Source: Mycobacterium vicinigordonae (GTDB taxonomy: Bacteria > Actinomycetota > Actinomycetes > Mycobacteriales > Mycobacteriaceae). Taken from it: a DNA stretch of 64,000 nt. The DNA is taken from contig NZ_CP059165.1 in the NCBI RefSeq assembly GCF_013466425.1, positions 5,828,001-5,892,000 of the forward strand, in the 5' to 3' direction. Positions 49,318 to 58,913 of this stretch are shown piece after piece. The notes under the pieces are model-generated. The model saw only the letters and a program-made list of their open reading frames with translations, searched no databases and had not been told where the DNA came from. The position numbers and the translations under genes are program-made. How positions within the stretch are numbered: position 1 is the first letter of the stretch; the number at the start of each line of letters is the position of its first letter.

Positions 49318-49725
49318 GTGTTTACTCTCCTTGTGTTGTGGTTGCTGGTGGCCTGCATTCCGGGGTTGCTGATGCTCGCGACGCTCGGGCTCGGGCGGCT
49401 GGAGCAGATGCTTGCCCGCGACACCGTGACAGCCACCGACGTCGCCGAATTTCTGGACCAGGCCGAGGCCGTTGACATGCACACGCTGGCCCGGGAGGGT
49501 ATGCCGGAGGCGCTGGAGTACCTGCATCGCCGCCAGGCGCTGGGCTTGTTGGCGGCCCCGGAGCCCAAGCAACTGACCGGGCGTCATCACGCCGAGACAT
49601 TATTTGCCGTCGACTTCGTCGCGCGAATCGACTCGGGTCTGCCCGCCCGCCACGCCGCGGGCTTCGACACCCGCTACCGGAGCAACACGCACGTTACGGT
49701 GACTCGACACGTTAATCGTGTGTAG
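49318..49725 (+). CDS. single-pass membrane protein (Rv3675 family)
   Basis: The 135-residue protein starts at GTG 49318 with one helix (LVLWLLVACIPGLLMLATLG) followed by a soluble helical part (TATDVAEFLDQAEAVDM, ALEYLHRRQALG) and a short basic tail. It is found upstream of crp in mycobacteria. Function is unknown; a membrane-linked partner role is only a guess. It is divergent from nth. Confidence 0.78.
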   Translation: MFTLLVLWLLVACIPGLLMLATLGLGRLEQMLARDTVTATDVAEFLDQAEAVDMHTLAREGMPEALEYLHRRQALGLLAAPEPKQLTGRHHAETLFAVDFVARIDSGLPARHAAGFDTRYRSNTHVTVTRHVNRV

Positions 49726-49833
49726 CGTTGGCAGGTCGCGCCGTTTGGCCTACCTTTAGACTCGTGTCGGCCGTCACAGTTTGGCCTGCCCATATCAACT
49801 TGGTTAGAACCTGAAGAGGCAAGAAGAGGCAAC

Positions 49834-50508
49834 GTGGACGAGATCCTGGCAAGGGCAGGAATCTTCCAAGGGGTTGAACCCAACGCAGTCGCTGCGTTGA
49901 CCAAGCAGCTGCAGCCCGTTGATTTCCCCCGCGGACACACGGTTTTCGCTGAAGGCGAGCCGGGTGATCGGCTCTACATCATCGTCGCCGGCAAGGTGAA
50001 GATCGGTCGCCGATCACCAGACGGCCGCGAGAACCTGCTCACCATCATGGGCCCGTCGGACATGTTCGGTGAACTGTCCATCTTCGACCCGGGTCCCCGA
50101 ACGTCCAGCGCGACGACGATCACCGAGGTCCGCGCGGTGTCTATGGACCGCGACGCACTGCGGGCCTGGATCGCCGACCGCCCCGAGATCGCCGAGCAGC
50201 TGTTGCGTGTGTTGGCGCGCCGATTGCGCCGCACCAACAACAACCTGGCCGACCTGATCTTCACCGACGTTCCGGGCCGGGTCGCCAAGCAGCTGCTTCA
50301 GCTTGCTCAGCGGTTCGGCACCCAGGAGGGTGGCGCGATGCGGGTCACCCACGATCTCACCCAGGAGGAGATCGCCCAGCTCGTGGGTGCCTCGCGGGAA
50401 ACGGTGAACAAGGCGCTGGCTGACTTCGCACACCGTGGCTGGATTCGACTGGAGGGCAAGAGCGTGCTCATCTCCGACTCTGAGCGCTTAGCCCGCCGAG
50501 CGAGGTAA
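49834..50508 (+). CDS. crp: cAMP receptor protein (CRP/FNR regulator)
   Basis: The 224-residue regulator starts at GTG 49834. Residues 1-115 form the cAMP-binding beta-roll with the phosphate-binding cassette [15 protein letters not shown] (79-92), including Glu80, Arg89 and Ser91. A long dimer helix follows, then a winged helix-turn-helix at about 176-198 ([19 protein letters not shown]). It controls many genes in response to cAMP. Residue 47 is Leu, as in H37Rv. The coding end lies inside the first of two 45-bp repeats. It corresponds to Rv3676. Confidence 0.97.
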   Translation: MDEILARAGIFQGVEPNAVAALTKQLQPVDFPRGHTVFAEGEPGDRLYIIVAGKVKIGRRSPDGRENLLTIMGPSDMFGELSIFDPGPRTSSATTITEVRAVSMDRDALRAWIADRPEIAEQLLRVLARRLRRTNNNLADLIFTDVPGRVAKQLLQLAQRFGTQEGGAMRVTHDLTQEEIAQLVGASRETVNKALADFAHRGWIRLEGKSVLISDSERLARRAR

Positions 50509-50594
50509 GACCGCGCGGAGCGCGGGCGCGACCGAGCGAGAATCAGACCCCGAGCGAGGTAAGACCGCGCGGAGCGCGGGCGCGACCGAGCGAG
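50496..50594. repeat. two exact 45-bp repeats overlapping the end of crp
   Basis: Positions 50496-50540 and 50550-50594 are identical over 45 bases, separated by nine bases. A further partial unit begins at about 50586 and runs to 50599. The first copy contains the last four codons and stop of crp. The unit is GC-rich with CGCG words that can self-pair. Confidence 0.88.
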
Positions 50595-50608
50595 GTAAGC
50601 GCGGGCGT

Positions 50609-51397
50609 TCAGGCACGTAAGTGGTTCAGTTGCACCTCGACCGACCACTCGGCGGCGTCCCATAGCTTCTCGTCGACGTCGGTGTAGACGTGCTCGACCA
50701 CCTGCCGGGCGCTGGCTTCCTCGCCGAGCTCCCGCAGCGCCGCGCGTACCTGATCCAGCCGCTGCTGGCGGTGCACTAGATATTCCTCGGTGATGGCATC
50801 CAGATCCGGCAGCTCTGGTCCGTGCCCGGGCAATACCGCGCGGCCGCCCAACCCTCGTAGCCGTTGCAGCGAGTCTAGATACGCGGTCAGATTGCCGTCT
50901 TCTTTGTCCATCACCGTCGTGCCGCGGCCCAGCACCGTGTCTGCGGTCAACACCGCATCCTCCAGCACGAATGACAACGAGTCCGCGGTGTGGCCTGGGG
51001 TGGCCATCACCTTGATCTTCAAGCCGGCGGCGTCGATCACCTCGCCGTCGGTCAGATGACCCCCGAGGCCGCGCAGGAATCCGCTGCCCGCCGAGCGCAC
51101 TGTCGCCCCGGTCAACTCGACCAGCTTGTCGATGCCGTCGGTGTGGTCGAGGTGGCGGTGACTGATCAGCACCAGGGTGATCCGGCCGAGTGCGGCGACC
51201 CGGGCAATGTGCTCGTCGTCGTCGGGCCCGGGATCGACGATCACCAGCTCGTCGCTGCGCGAGCCGCGCAGCACCCAGGTGTTGGTGCCGTCCAACGTCA
51301 TCAGCCCGGGGTTGTCACACAGCAGCACCGAGGCGGTCTCGGTGACCGCCCGCAACTGACCGTAGGCAGGATGGGTGAGCGCTGTCGTCTCAGGCAT
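50609..51397 (-). CDS. metallo-beta-lactamase-fold hydrolase (LACTB2-like)
   Basis: The 262-residue protein has the MBL zinc motif HRHLDHTDG near residue 80, TPGHTADSLSF, LTADTVLG and LPGHGPE, as well as a C-terminal helical/winged region (QRLDQVRAALRELGEE). This layout matches LACTB2-like RNases and hydrolases rather than true beta-lactamases. It is third in an operon with DUF4177 and RidA genes, six bases after RidA. It corresponds to Rv3677c. Confidence 0.87.
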   Translation of the reverse strand: MPETTALTHPAYGQLRAVTETASVLLCDNPGLMTLDGTNTWVLRGSRSDELVIVDPGPDDDEHIARVAALGRITLVLISHRHLDHTDGIDKLVELTGATVRSAGSGFLRGLGGHLTDGEVIDAAGLKIKVMATPGHTADSLSFVLEDAVLTADTVLGRGTTVMDKEDGNLTAYLDSLQRLRGLGGRAVLPGHGPELPDLDAITEEYLVHRQQRLDQVRAALRELGEEASARQVVEHVYTDVDEKLWDAAEWSVEVQLNHLRA

Positions 51398-51403
51398 CGG
51401 TCG

Positions 51404-51859
51404 CTAACTGACCTCCACGACTAGCTCCACCTCCACCGGCGCGTCCAGCGGCAGTTCAGCCACGCCGACCGCGGAGCGCGCGTGCTTGCCGGCGTCGCCG
51501 AAGACTTCGGCGAACAATTCGGAGGCCCCGTTGACCACGCCCGGCTGACCGTGGAATCCCGGTGCGGAGGCGACGAATCCGACCACCTTGACCACCTGGG
51601 TCACCGAGTCCAGACCGACCAGCGAATCCACCGCCGCCAGCGCGTTGAGTGCGCAGGCACGGGCTAGCGTCTTGCCGACATCGGGGGCAACCTCGGCGCC
51701 GACCTTGCCGGTGCCGGCCAGCTTTCCTTCGACGAACGGCAATTGGCCCGCGGTGTAGACGAGGTTGCCGGTGCGCACCGCCGGAACATAGGCCGCCAGC
51801 GGTGCGACTACCTGCGGAAGCTCGAGGCCAAGTTCTTGCAGTCGGGCTTTGGCGCTCAC
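51404..51859 (-). CDS. RidA/YjgF-family protein
   Basis: The 151-residue protein starts at GTG 51859, which overlaps the TGA of the DUF4177 gene as GTGA. It has the YjgF fold: [40 protein letters not shown] and the C-terminal [16 protein letters not shown]. RidA proteins remove reactive enamine intermediates; the substrate-binding Arg of classical RidA is not evident here, so the activity is uncertain. The frame upstream of 51859 is not coding. It corresponds to Rv3678c. Confidence 0.87.
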   Translation of the reverse strand: MSAKARLQELGLELPQVVAPLAAYVPAVRTGNLVYTAGQLPFVEGKLAGTGKVGAEVAPDVGKTLARACALNALAAVDSLVGLDSVTQVVKVVGFVASAPGFHGQPGVVNGASELFAEVFGDAGKHARSAVGVAELPLDAPVEVELVVEVS

Positions 51860-52017
51860 TTGGGGCGCTTGAGATAGGCGACGTGCTGCTCGCCGGTGGG
51901 GCCGGGTAGCACCGACACCAGCTCCCAGCCGTCGGCGCCCCACTGATCGAGGATCTGCTTGGTGGCGTGGGTGAGTAGCGGAACCGTGGCATATTCCCAT
52001 GCGGTGGGTTGGGTCAT
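51856..52017 (-). CDS. DUF4177 small protein (53 aa)
   Basis: Reading the minus strand from ATG 52017 gives MTQPTAWEYATVPLLTHA, then GADGWELVSVLPG, and ends AYLKRPK. The pattern WEY..P followed by GxxGWELV is diagnostic of DUF4177. The stop overlaps the RidA start by four bases, so both are coupled. Function is unknown. It corresponds to Rv3678A and is divergent from the ArsA-like pair, 40 bases away. Confidence 0.85.
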   Translation of the reverse strand: MTQPTAWEYATVPLLTHATKQILDQWGADGWELVSVLPGPTGEQHVAYLKRPK

Positions 52018-52057
52018 GCCGCGAGCTTATCGGCCAAACCAGTAGGGCTAGCATGCG

Positions 52058-53080
52058 ATGGTGGCAAACACATCGAGTGGCGGCAGCACCGTCGGATGGC
52101 CGTCGCGCCTGTCGAAGGCTCGCCTGCACTTCGTGACGGGCAAAGGCGGCACCGGGAAGTCGACGATCGCGGCAGCCCTCGCTCTGACCCTGGCCGCGGG
52201 CGGCCGCAAAGTCTTGCTGGTCGAAGTTGAAGGGCGCCAAGGGATTGCGCAACTGTTCGACGTGCCGCCACTGCCCTACCAGGAAGTCAAGATCGCCACG
52301 GCCGAACGCGGCGGCCAAGTCAACGCGCTGGCGATCGAGCTCGAGGCGGCGTTCCTGGAGTACCTCGACATGTTCTACAACCTGGGCCTCGCCGGCCGTG
52401 CGATGCGCCGGATCGGTGCCATCGAGTTCGCAACGACGATCGCTCCCGGACTGCGCGACGTGCTACTCACCGGCAAGATCAAGGAGACGGTGATCCGCCT
52501 CGACAAGAACAAGCGGCCGCTCTATGACGCGATCGTCGTCGACGCGCCACCCACTGGTCGCATCGCCCGGTTTCTGGATGTCACCAAGGCGGTTTCAGAC
52601 CTGGCCAAGGGTGGCCCGGTGCATTCGCAAGCCGAGGGCGTGGTCAGGTTGCTGCACTCCGACCAGACCGCCATCCACCTGGTGACGCTGCTGGAAGCGT
52701 TGCCGGTGCAGGAAACACTGGAAGCTATCGAGGAACTCGCCGAGATGCAGCTGCCGATCGGCAGCGTGATCGTGAACCGCAATATCCCGCCATTCCTGGA
52801 CGCCGGCGACCTGGCGAAGGCCGCCGAGGGTGTCGTTGACGTGGACTCGGTACGGACCGGCCTGGCGGCGGCCGGCATCAAGCTCGAGGACGAAGATTTC
52901 GCCGGACTGTTGACCGAGACGATCGAACACGCGACCCGCATCGCTGCCCGCTCCGAGACCGCGCAGCAGCTCGATGCGTTGCACGTGCCGCGGCTAGAGT
53001 TGCCAACCATCGCCGACGGTGTCGACCTAGGTAGCCTGTACGAACTTTCGGAAGTGCTTGCACAGCAAGGGGTTCGATAA
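52058..53080 (+). CDS. ArsA/Get3-like ATPase, subunit 1
   Basis: The 340-residue protein has a deviant Walker A with signature lysine (GKGGTGKST at 28-36), VVDAPPTGR (switch II) and a C-terminal domain ending [14 protein letters not shown]. It belongs to the Get3/ArsA anion-ATPase family but lacks arsenic-efflux partners. In M. tuberculosis Rv3679 forms a complex with Rv3680, encoded two bases downstream here. Its role is not fixed; links to glycerol and nitric-oxide tolerance have been reported. Confidence 0.9.
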   Translation: MVANTSSGGSTVGWPSRLSKARLHFVTGKGGTGKSTIAAALALTLAAGGRKVLLVEVEGRQGIAQLFDVPPLPYQEVKIATAERGGQVNALAIELEAAFLEYLDMFYNLGLAGRAMRRIGAIEFATTIAPGLRDVLLTGKIKETVIRLDKNKRPLYDAIVVDAPPTGRIARFLDVTKAVSDLAKGGPVHSQAEGVVRLLHSDQTAIHLVTLLEALPVQETLEAIEELAEMQLPIGSVIVNRNIPPFLDAGDLAKAAEGVVDVDSVRTGLAAAGIKLEDEDFAGLLTETIEHATRIAARSETAQQLDALHVPRLELPTIADGVDLGSLYELSEVLAQQGVR

Positions 53081-53082
53081 AT

Positions 53083-54216
53083 ATGACGCACCCACACAAG
53101 CCTGAAACCCTTGATATGGCGGCAATCCTGGCCGATACGTCCAATCGCGTCGTGGTGTGCTGTGGCGCTGGCGGAGTGGGTAAGACCACCACGGCAGCGG
53201 CAATCGCGCTGCGGGCGGCCGAATATGGGCGCACCGTAGTAGTTTTGACCATCGACCCGGCTAAGCGGCTCGCACAAGCGTTGGGCGTCAACGACCTTGG
53301 GAATACACCGCAACGGGTGCCGCTGGCTCCGGAGGTGCCCGGCGAACTGCACGCGATGATGCTCGACATGCGTCGCACGTTCGACGAAATGGTGGTCCAG
53401 TATTCGGGATCCGATCGGGCCCAATCGATTCTGGACAATCAGTTCTATCAGACCGTCGCCACGTCGCTGGCCGGTACGCAAGAGTATATGGCCATGGAGA
53501 AGCTGGGGCAGCTGCTGGCGCAGGACCGGTGGGACCTGGTGGTGGTGGATACGCCGCCGTCGCGTAACGCACTGGACTTCCTGGACGCACCCAAACGGCT
53601 GGGCAGCTTCATGGACAGCCGCCTGTGGCGCCTGCTGCTCGCACCGGGCCGGGGTATTGGCCGCCTGGTGACCGGAGCGATGGGGCTGGCGATGAAGGCG
53701 ATTTCGACGATTCTGGGTTCGCAGATGCTCGCCGACGCCGCCGCGTTCGTGCAGTCTCTGGATGCCACCTTTGGTGGTTTCCGTGAAAAGGCCGAGCGCA
53801 CCTACTCGTTGCTGAAGCGGCGCGGGACGCAGTTCGTGGTGGTGTCGGCCGCCGAGCCCGATGCTCTTCGCGAAGCTTCTTTCTTCGTCGATCGGTTGTC
53901 CCAGGAGGGGATGCCGCTGGCGGGGCTGGTGCTCAACCGCACCCACCCGACGCTGTGCTCGCTGCCGGTCGAACGGGCGATCGACGCTGCCGAGAACTTG
54001 GAGTCCGATAAGTCGGAGGCGGCCGCGCTGGCGGCCGCGGTGCTGAAGATCCATGCCGACCGCGCGCAGACCGCTAAGCGGGAGATACGGCTGCTGTCCC
54101 GGTTCACCGGCGCAAACCCGCACGTTCCGGTTATCGGAGTGCCGTCACTCCCGTTCGACGTCTCAGATCTGGAGGCGTTGCGCGCGCTGGCGGACCAGAT
54201 CACGGCGGTGGGTTGA
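53083..54216 (+). CDS. ArsA/Get3-like ATPase, subunit 2
   Basis: The 377-residue protein has Walker [10 protein letters not shown] at 28-36, [11 protein letters not shown] (switch I) and [14 protein letters not shown] (switch II). It starts at ATG 53083, two bases after the stop of the partner gene, and should form a heterocomplex with it. It corresponds to Rv3680. The following 540 bases carry no gene. Confidence 0.9.
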   Translation: MTHPHKPETLDMAAILADTSNRVVVCCGAGGVGKTTTAAAIALRAAEYGRTVVVLTIDPAKRLAQALGVNDLGNTPQRVPLAPEVPGELHAMMLDMRRTFDEMVVQYSGSDRAQSILDNQFYQTVATSLAGTQEYMAMEKLGQLLAQDRWDLVVVDTPPSRNALDFLDAPKRLGSFMDSRLWRLLLAPGRGIGRLVTGAMGLAMKAISTILGSQMLADAAAFVQSLDATFGGFREKAERTYSLLKRRGTQFVVVSAAEPDALREASFFVDRLSQEGMPLAGLVLNRTHPTLCSLPVERAIDAAENLESDKSEAAALAAAVLKIHADRAQTAKREIRLLSRFTGANPHVPVIGVPSLPFDVSDLEALRALADQITAVG

Positions 54217-54708
54217 CGGTCTCGTTGGGCAATTGATCGTCGCACCAGTGCCCGATAGTGCCTTTCACCTGCGGTGATGGGTGGGAGCAGCGCCGTTATT
54301 TGACGCTGATGCAATCGTAACGGCCCCCGATAGGGTGGGAAAGATGTCGCTTTTTGCGCCCTGACCTGCACGAATACCCGTCGGCCTTTAATTTGGCCAG
54401 CTATCGTGTAACAGAAATGTAATGACGTAACCCGGCCGGGAGCTACCATCTTCACGCACCGGGGACGGGGTTTGCGATCCTGAGTTGAATACAACCCAAC
54501 CTGATCCCGCGTCCGTTGCCGACTTCCCGCGTTACAACCACCGCACGGTTTGTCGCGACGCGCAGAGCTGCAATGATGCCGTCCACGAAGCTGTTATTTG
54601 ACGACGGTTCAACGGCGAGCAAAAACGCCGGCCCGGGTAGCACTCCAACAAACCCCTATTGAACTGCTAAAACAGCGCAATCCAGGGTTGGCATCGGGCA
54701 CTGCTGTA
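54217..54708. other. intergenic region without a supported gene
   Basis: Open frames here are short, overlap in several frames and have no ribosome site. One inverted repeat of seven bases (54292-54298 with 54318-54324) could form a hairpin behind the ATPase operon. The stretch at 54330-54440 is less GC-rich, with several T- and A-runs. Convergent transcripts from the ATPase pair and whiB4 meet here. Confidence 0.45.
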
Positions 54709-54748
54709 ATAAAAAAGAAATGACGAGCACCGCCGAACCCGGCGTGCT
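54709..54748 (-). terminator. rho-independent terminator of whiB4
   Basis: On the minus strand AGCAC-GCCG and CGGC-GTGCT arms (54748-54726, with one bulged base) form a hairpin. A T-rich run follows (complement of the A-run at 54709-54720). It lies 10 bases after the whiB4 stop. Confidence 0.72.
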
Positions 54749-54758
54749 GACCCTCGCC

Positions 54759-55109
54759 TCAGATGATGTTGCGGCGCTTGCGCTTGTCGAAGTAATCCGA
54801 CCACGAGACCACCTCGGGGTGCTGCTTGAGCAGCGCCCGGCGCTGGCGCTCGGTCATGCCACCCCAAACACCGAATTCGACCTTGTTGTCCAGGGCGTCG
54901 GCCCCGCATTCCTGCATTACCGGGCAGTGCCGGCAGATCACCGCGGCCTTACGCTGGGCGGCTCCCCGCACGAAGAGTTCGTCGGGATCGGTTGCCCGGC
55001 ATAGCGCCTGCGAAACCCAGGCGATGCGGTCGTCCGCCTCCACGCTGCGTAACAGGTTGCCGGTGGACGTGAGGTTCGTCTTGCGTGCGCCCGGGCTTGT
55101 TCCTGACAC
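54759..55109 (-). CDS. whiB4: WhiB4 iron-sulfur redox regulator
   Basis: The 116-residue protein starts at GTG 55109 after AAAGGAAAGGG. Four cysteines (37, 59, 62, 68) bind a [4Fe-4S] cluster, GVWGGMTERQR is the WhiB G(V/I)WGG turn, and the C-terminus is Lys/Arg-rich for DNA binding. WhiB4 senses oxygen and oxidants and, when its cluster is lost, represses antioxidant genes and compacts DNA. The C-terminal end (KRKRRNII) differs from that of H37Rv. The upstream open frame to 55904 overlaps ponA2 and is not coding. Confidence 0.95.
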   Translation of the reverse strand: MSGTSPGARKTNLTSTGNLLRSVEADDRIAWVSQALCRATDPDELFVRGAAQRKAAVICRHCPVMQECGADALDNKVEFGVWGGMTERQRRALLKQHPEVVSWSDYFDKRKRRNII

Positions 55110-55469
55110 GAGCTGATCCCTTTCCTTTCGGCCGCCGCTGACGGCCGCCCTCCTCGGGTACCAGCCGAGGTGCGGTCTGGGACACATTGCGCACATCGGT
55201 GTTACCTGAATCTCACTGCGTATATAAGTTAGGTGGTCAGGCCGCAATTGCGCAACAGTACGATAACGCTTTTTCTGGGACGGTCGTCCCGTCTTCGATT
55301 CGGGCGGTCGGCCCCGCTCTTCCGGCCTGTCACTTTTTGTGGCTCTGACCTGTGATGTCGGTGCGGGCCCCGACCCCCGCCCCCTGGCAAACCTGTTCAA
55401 CACCTGCTCAAGAATTTTTTCCTGCTGCGCGGCGCGGGAGCGTGAAGGAGGGCCGCTACTGTAGTACGC
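55110..55469. promoter_or_regulatory. divergent promoter region of whiB4 and ponA2
   Basis: The 360-base gap contains a TATATA word at 55221-55226 that can act as the -10 box for whiB4 on the minus strand, giving a leader of about 100 bases. A perfect palindrome GGGACG-GT-CGTCCC lies at 55277-55290 and could be an operator. GGAG at 55447-55450 precedes the ponA2 start at some distance. No gene is visible. Confidence 0.5.
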
Positions 55470-57896
55470 ATGTCCGAGCGCCCCCCGGTCGCGCTCACCC
55501 TGGCGAAGCTCGCGGGGTGTTGTCTGCTGGCCAGCGTTGTTGCCACCGCGCTGATGTTTCCGTTCGCCGGTGGCGTCGGGTTGATGTCCAACCGCGCCTC
55601 GGAGGTCGTCGCCAATGGCTCGGCCCAGCTTCTCGAAGGTCAGGTCCCGGCTGTGTCGACGATGGTCGACGCCAAGGGCAATGTCATCGCCTGGCTGTAC
55701 TCGCAGCGCCGCTTCGAAGTGCCGTCGGACAAGATTGCCAACACCATGAAGTTGGCGATCGTATCCATCGAGGACAAGCGGTTCGCCGACCACAACGGAG
55801 TGGACTGGAAAGGTACCCTGACCGGCCTTGCGGGCTATGCGTCCGGCGATTCGGGGACGCGCGGCGGTTCGACCATCGAGCAGCAGTACATCAAGAACTA
55901 CCAACTGCTGGTCACCGCGCAGACCGACGCGGAGAAGCGTGCGGCCGTCGAGACCACGCCGGCGCGCAAGCTGCGCGAGATCCGAATGGCGCTGACGCTG
56001 GACAAGACCTTCACCAAGCCCGAAATCCTGACCCGCTACCTCAACCTGGTGTCATTCGGCAACAACTCGTTTGGGATTCAGGATGCCGCGCAGACCTACT
56101 TCGGCGTCAACGCGATCGACTTGAACTGGCAGCAGGCCGCACTGCTAGCCGGCATGGTGCAGTCGACCAGCACGCTGAACCCGTACACCAACCCCGAAGG
56201 CGCGCTGGCCAGGCGCAACCTGGTGCTGGACACCATGATCGAGAACATCCCCGATCAGGCCGACGCGCTGCGGGCGGCCAAGGTGCAACCGCTCGGCGTG
56301 CTGCCGCAGCCCAACGAGTTGCCCCGGGGTTGCATCGCCGCCGGCGATCGCGCGTTCTTCTGCGACTACGTCCAGGAGTACCTGTCCCGCGCCGGTATTA
56401 GTAAGGAGCAGGTGGCCAGGGGCGGCTATCTGATCCGGACCTCGCTGGATCCTGATGTGCAGATTCCGGTGAAGTCGGCGATCGACAAGTTCGCGCCCCC
56501 GACGCTAAGCGGCATCTCGAGCGTGATGAGCGTGATCCTGCCGGGTAAGACGTCCCACAAAGTGGTAGCGATGGCCAGCAACCGCAAGTACGGGCTGGAC
56601 ACCGAGGCCGGCGAGACCATGCGTCCGCAGCCGTTCTCACTGGTCGGCGACGGCGCCGGGTCGATCTTCAAGTTATTCACCACCGCAGCGGCGATGGATA
56701 TGGGGATGGGAATCAACACCAACCTCGAAGTGCCGCCTCGGTTCCAGGCCAAGGGGCTGGGCAGCGGTGGCGCCAAGGGATGTCCCAAGGACACGTGGTG
56801 TGTGGTCAACGCCGGCAACTACCGCGGCTCGATGAACGTGACCGACGCGCTGGCGACCTCCCCCAACACCGCGTTCGCCAAGCTGATATCGCAGATCGGC
56901 GTGTCACCTGCGGTCGATATGGCGATCAAACTCGGCCTGCGTTCCTACGCCAACCCCGGCACGGCGCGCGACTACAACCCCGACAGCAACGAGAGCCTTG
57001 CCGACTTCGTCAAGCGCCAGAACATCGGTTCGTTCACCCTGGGCCCCATCGAGGTCAACGCGCTGGAGCTGTCCAACGTGGCGGCAACGCTGGCCTCCGG
57101 CGGCACGTGGTGCCCGCCCAACCCGATCGACAAACTGATCGACCGCAACGGCAATGAGGTGGCCGTCACCACCGAGACCTGCGAACAGGTGGTGCCCGAG
57201 GGGCTGGCCAACACCCTGGCCAACGCGATGAGCAAGGACGCGGTGGGCGGCGGCACCGCGGCCGGTTCTGCCAGTGCCGCCGGCTGGAATCTGCCCGTAT
57301 CCGGCAAGACGGGCACCACCGAGGCGCACCGCTCGTCGGGCTTCGTGGGATTCACCAACCGCTACGCGGCCGCCAACTACATCTACGACGACTCGCCGTC
57401 ACCGACCGACCTGTGCTCGGCGCCGCTGCGTCACTGCGGCAGCGGCGACCTGTACGGCGGTAACGAGCCGGCACGAACCTGGTTCACGGCGCTGCAGCCG
57501 ATCGCGAACAACTTCGGCGAGGTCCATCTGCCGCCCACCGATCCGCGCTACGTGGAGGGCTCACCCGCCGGCCGGGTGCCCAGCGTGGCCGGGCTCGACC
57601 TCGAGCAGGCACGTCAGCGACTGAGAGACGCCGGGTTCCGGGTCGCCGACCAGCCGAACTCGGTCAACAGCAGCGCCAAGTACGGCGAAGTCGTCGGTAC
57701 CTCGCCCAGCGGCCAGACGATTCCCGGTTCGATCATCACAATCCAGATCAGCAACGGAATCCCGCCGCCACCGCCTCCGCCGCCGGAGGGGCTACCGCCG
57801 GAGGTGGTCGGATCGCAGGTCGTGGAGATACCTGGCCTGCCGCCCATCACCATCCCGCTCTTGGCACCCCCGCCGCCAGCGCCGCCGCCTCCGTAA
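55470..57896 (+). CDS. ponA2: class A penicillin-binding protein PonA2 with PASTA domain
   Basis: The 808-residue bifunctional peptidoglycan synthase has one N-terminal membrane helix (15-38). Its GT51 glycosyltransferase domain has Glu101 in SIEDKRF and GGSTIEQQY. Its transpeptidase domain has Ser398-xx-Lys401 (SIFK), SPN at 464-466 and KTG at 613-615. A PASTA domain (about 690-757) and a Pro-rich tail follow. It polymerises and crosslinks the wall outside the membrane and helps survival in acid and heat in M. tuberculosis. It corresponds to Rv3682. Confidence 0.96.
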   Translation: MSERPPVALTLAKLAGCCLLASVVATALMFPFAGGVGLMSNRASEVVANGSAQLLEGQVPAVSTMVDAKGNVIAWLYSQRRFEVPSDKIANTMKLAIVSIEDKRFADHNGVDWKGTLTGLAGYASGDSGTRGGSTIEQQYIKNYQLLVTAQTDAEKRAAVETTPARKLREIRMALTLDKTFTKPEILTRYLNLVSFGNNSFGIQDAAQTYFGVNAIDLNWQQAALLAGMVQSTSTLNPYTNPEGALARRNLVLDTMIENIPDQADALRAAKVQPLGVLPQPNELPRGCIAAGDRAFFCDYVQEYLSRAGISKEQVARGGYLIRTSLDPDVQIPVKSAIDKFAPPTLSGISSVMSVILPGKTSHKVVAMASNRKYGLDTEAGETMRPQPFSLVGDGAGSIFKLFTTAAAMDMGMGINTNLEVPPRFQAKGLGSGGAKGCPKDTWCVVNAGNYRGSMNVTDALATSPNTAFAKLISQIGVSPAVDMAIKLGLRSYANPGTARDYNPDSNESLADFVKRQNIGSFTLGPIEVNALELSNVAATLASGGTWCPPNPIDKLIDRNGNEVAVTTETCEQVVPEGLANTLANAMSKDAVGGGTAAGSASAAGWNLPVSGKTGTTEAHRSSGFVGFTNRYAAANYIYDDSPSPTDLCSAPLRHCGSGDLYGGNEPARTWFTALQPIANNFGEVHLPPTDPRYVEGSPAGRVPSVAGLDLEQARQRLRDAGFRVADQPNSVNSSAKYGEVVGTSPSGQTIPGSIITIQISNGIPPPPPPPPEGLPPEVVGSQVVEIPGLPPITIPLLAPPPPAPPPP

Positions 57897-57953
57897 TCCC
57901 TGATCGGGGCAAGAAGTGCGCGTCGATACGGCGACCGGCAGTATTCTGCCTGC

Positions 57954-58913
57954 ATGGCTGATGTACTGCCCGTCCTATTACGCACCGGTGCCGCACTGGC
58001 CGGCTCGGCAGTCGCCGGGATCGGTTACGCCTCGCTAGTCGAGCGCAATGCATTCGTGCTGCGCGAGGTGACGATCCCGGTTCTGAGCCCCGGCTCCACA
58101 CCGCTGCGGGTGCTGCATGTCAGCGACCTGCACATGACGCCCAACCAACGTCGTAAGCAGGCCTGGTTGCGTGAGCTGGCCAGCTGGGAGCCTGACCTGG
58201 TGGTCAATACCGGCGACAACCTGGCGCACCCGAAGGCGGTGCCCGCGGTGGTGCAAGCGCTCGGCGACCTGCTGTCTCGGCCTGGTGTGTTTGTCTTCGG
58301 CAGCAACGACTACTTCGGCCCGCGGCTGAAGAACCCGGCGAACTATCTGACCAACCCGGACCACCGTGTCAAGGGTGAGCCGCTGCCCTGGCAGGACCTG
58401 CGTGCGGCATTCACCGAACGCGGCTGGCTGGACATGACGCACACCCGGCGCGAGTTCGAGGTCGCTGGCTTGCACATCGCCGCCGCCGGCGTCGACGACC
58501 CCCACATCGACCGGGACCGCTACGACACCATCGCGGGCCCGGCTAGCCCCGCCGCCAACCTGAAGCTGGGCTTGGTGCACTCCCCCGAGCCGCGGGTGCT
58601 GGACCGCTTCGCCTCCGACGGCTACCAGCTGGTGATGGCGGGCCACACCCACGGCGGGCAGCTGTGCGTGCCGTTCTACGGGGCAATCGTGACCAATTGC
58701 GGCCTAGACCGCTCCCGCGCCAAGGGTCCGTCGCAATGGGGTGCGAACATGCGGCTGCACGTCTCCGCTGGCATCGGCACGTCACCGTTCGCCCCGGTGC
58801 GGTTCTGCTGCCGGCCCGAGGCCACCCTGCTGACGTTGATCGCCACCCCGATGGGTGGCCGGGACGCGACCAGCAACCTGGGGCGCTCCCAGCCCAGCAT
58901 GTCGGTGCGTTGA
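57954..58913 (+). CDS. membrane-anchored metallophosphoesterase
   Basis: The 319-residue protein has an N-terminal hydrophobic segment (about 6-28) and a calcineurin-like domain. Its metal ligands are Asp58 and His60 (VSDLHM), Asp88 (NTGDN), Asn118 (GSNDYF, in place of GNHE), His209, His231 and His233 (AGHTHGG). This variant is typical of the YkuE/Rv3683 group. Phospholipid or polyprenyl-phosphate substrates are possible. The stop overlaps the start of cds1. It lies 57 bases after ponA2 in the same direction. Confidence 0.87.
   Translation: MADVLPVLLRTGAALAGSAVAGIGYASLVERNAFVLREVTIPVLSPGSTPLRVLHVSDLHMTPNQRRKQAWLRELASWEPDLVVNTGDNLAHPKAVPAVVQALGDLLSRPGVFVFGSNDYFGPRLKNPANYLTNPDHRVKGEPLPWQDLRAAFTERGWLDMTHTRREFEVAGLHIAAAGVDDPHIDRDRYDTIAGPASPAANLKLGLVHSPEPRVLDRFASDGYQLVMAGHTHGGQLCVPFYGAIVTNCGLDRSRAKGPSQWGANMRLHVSAGIGTSPFAPVRFCCRPEATLLTLIATPMGGRDATSNLGRSQPSMSVR

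Noticed and set aside
53802..54494. 230-codon minus-strand frame over the end of the second ArsA-like ATPase gene
   Set aside because: Mostly antisense to a well-supported gene, Ser/Arg-rich, no domain and no clear ribosome site.
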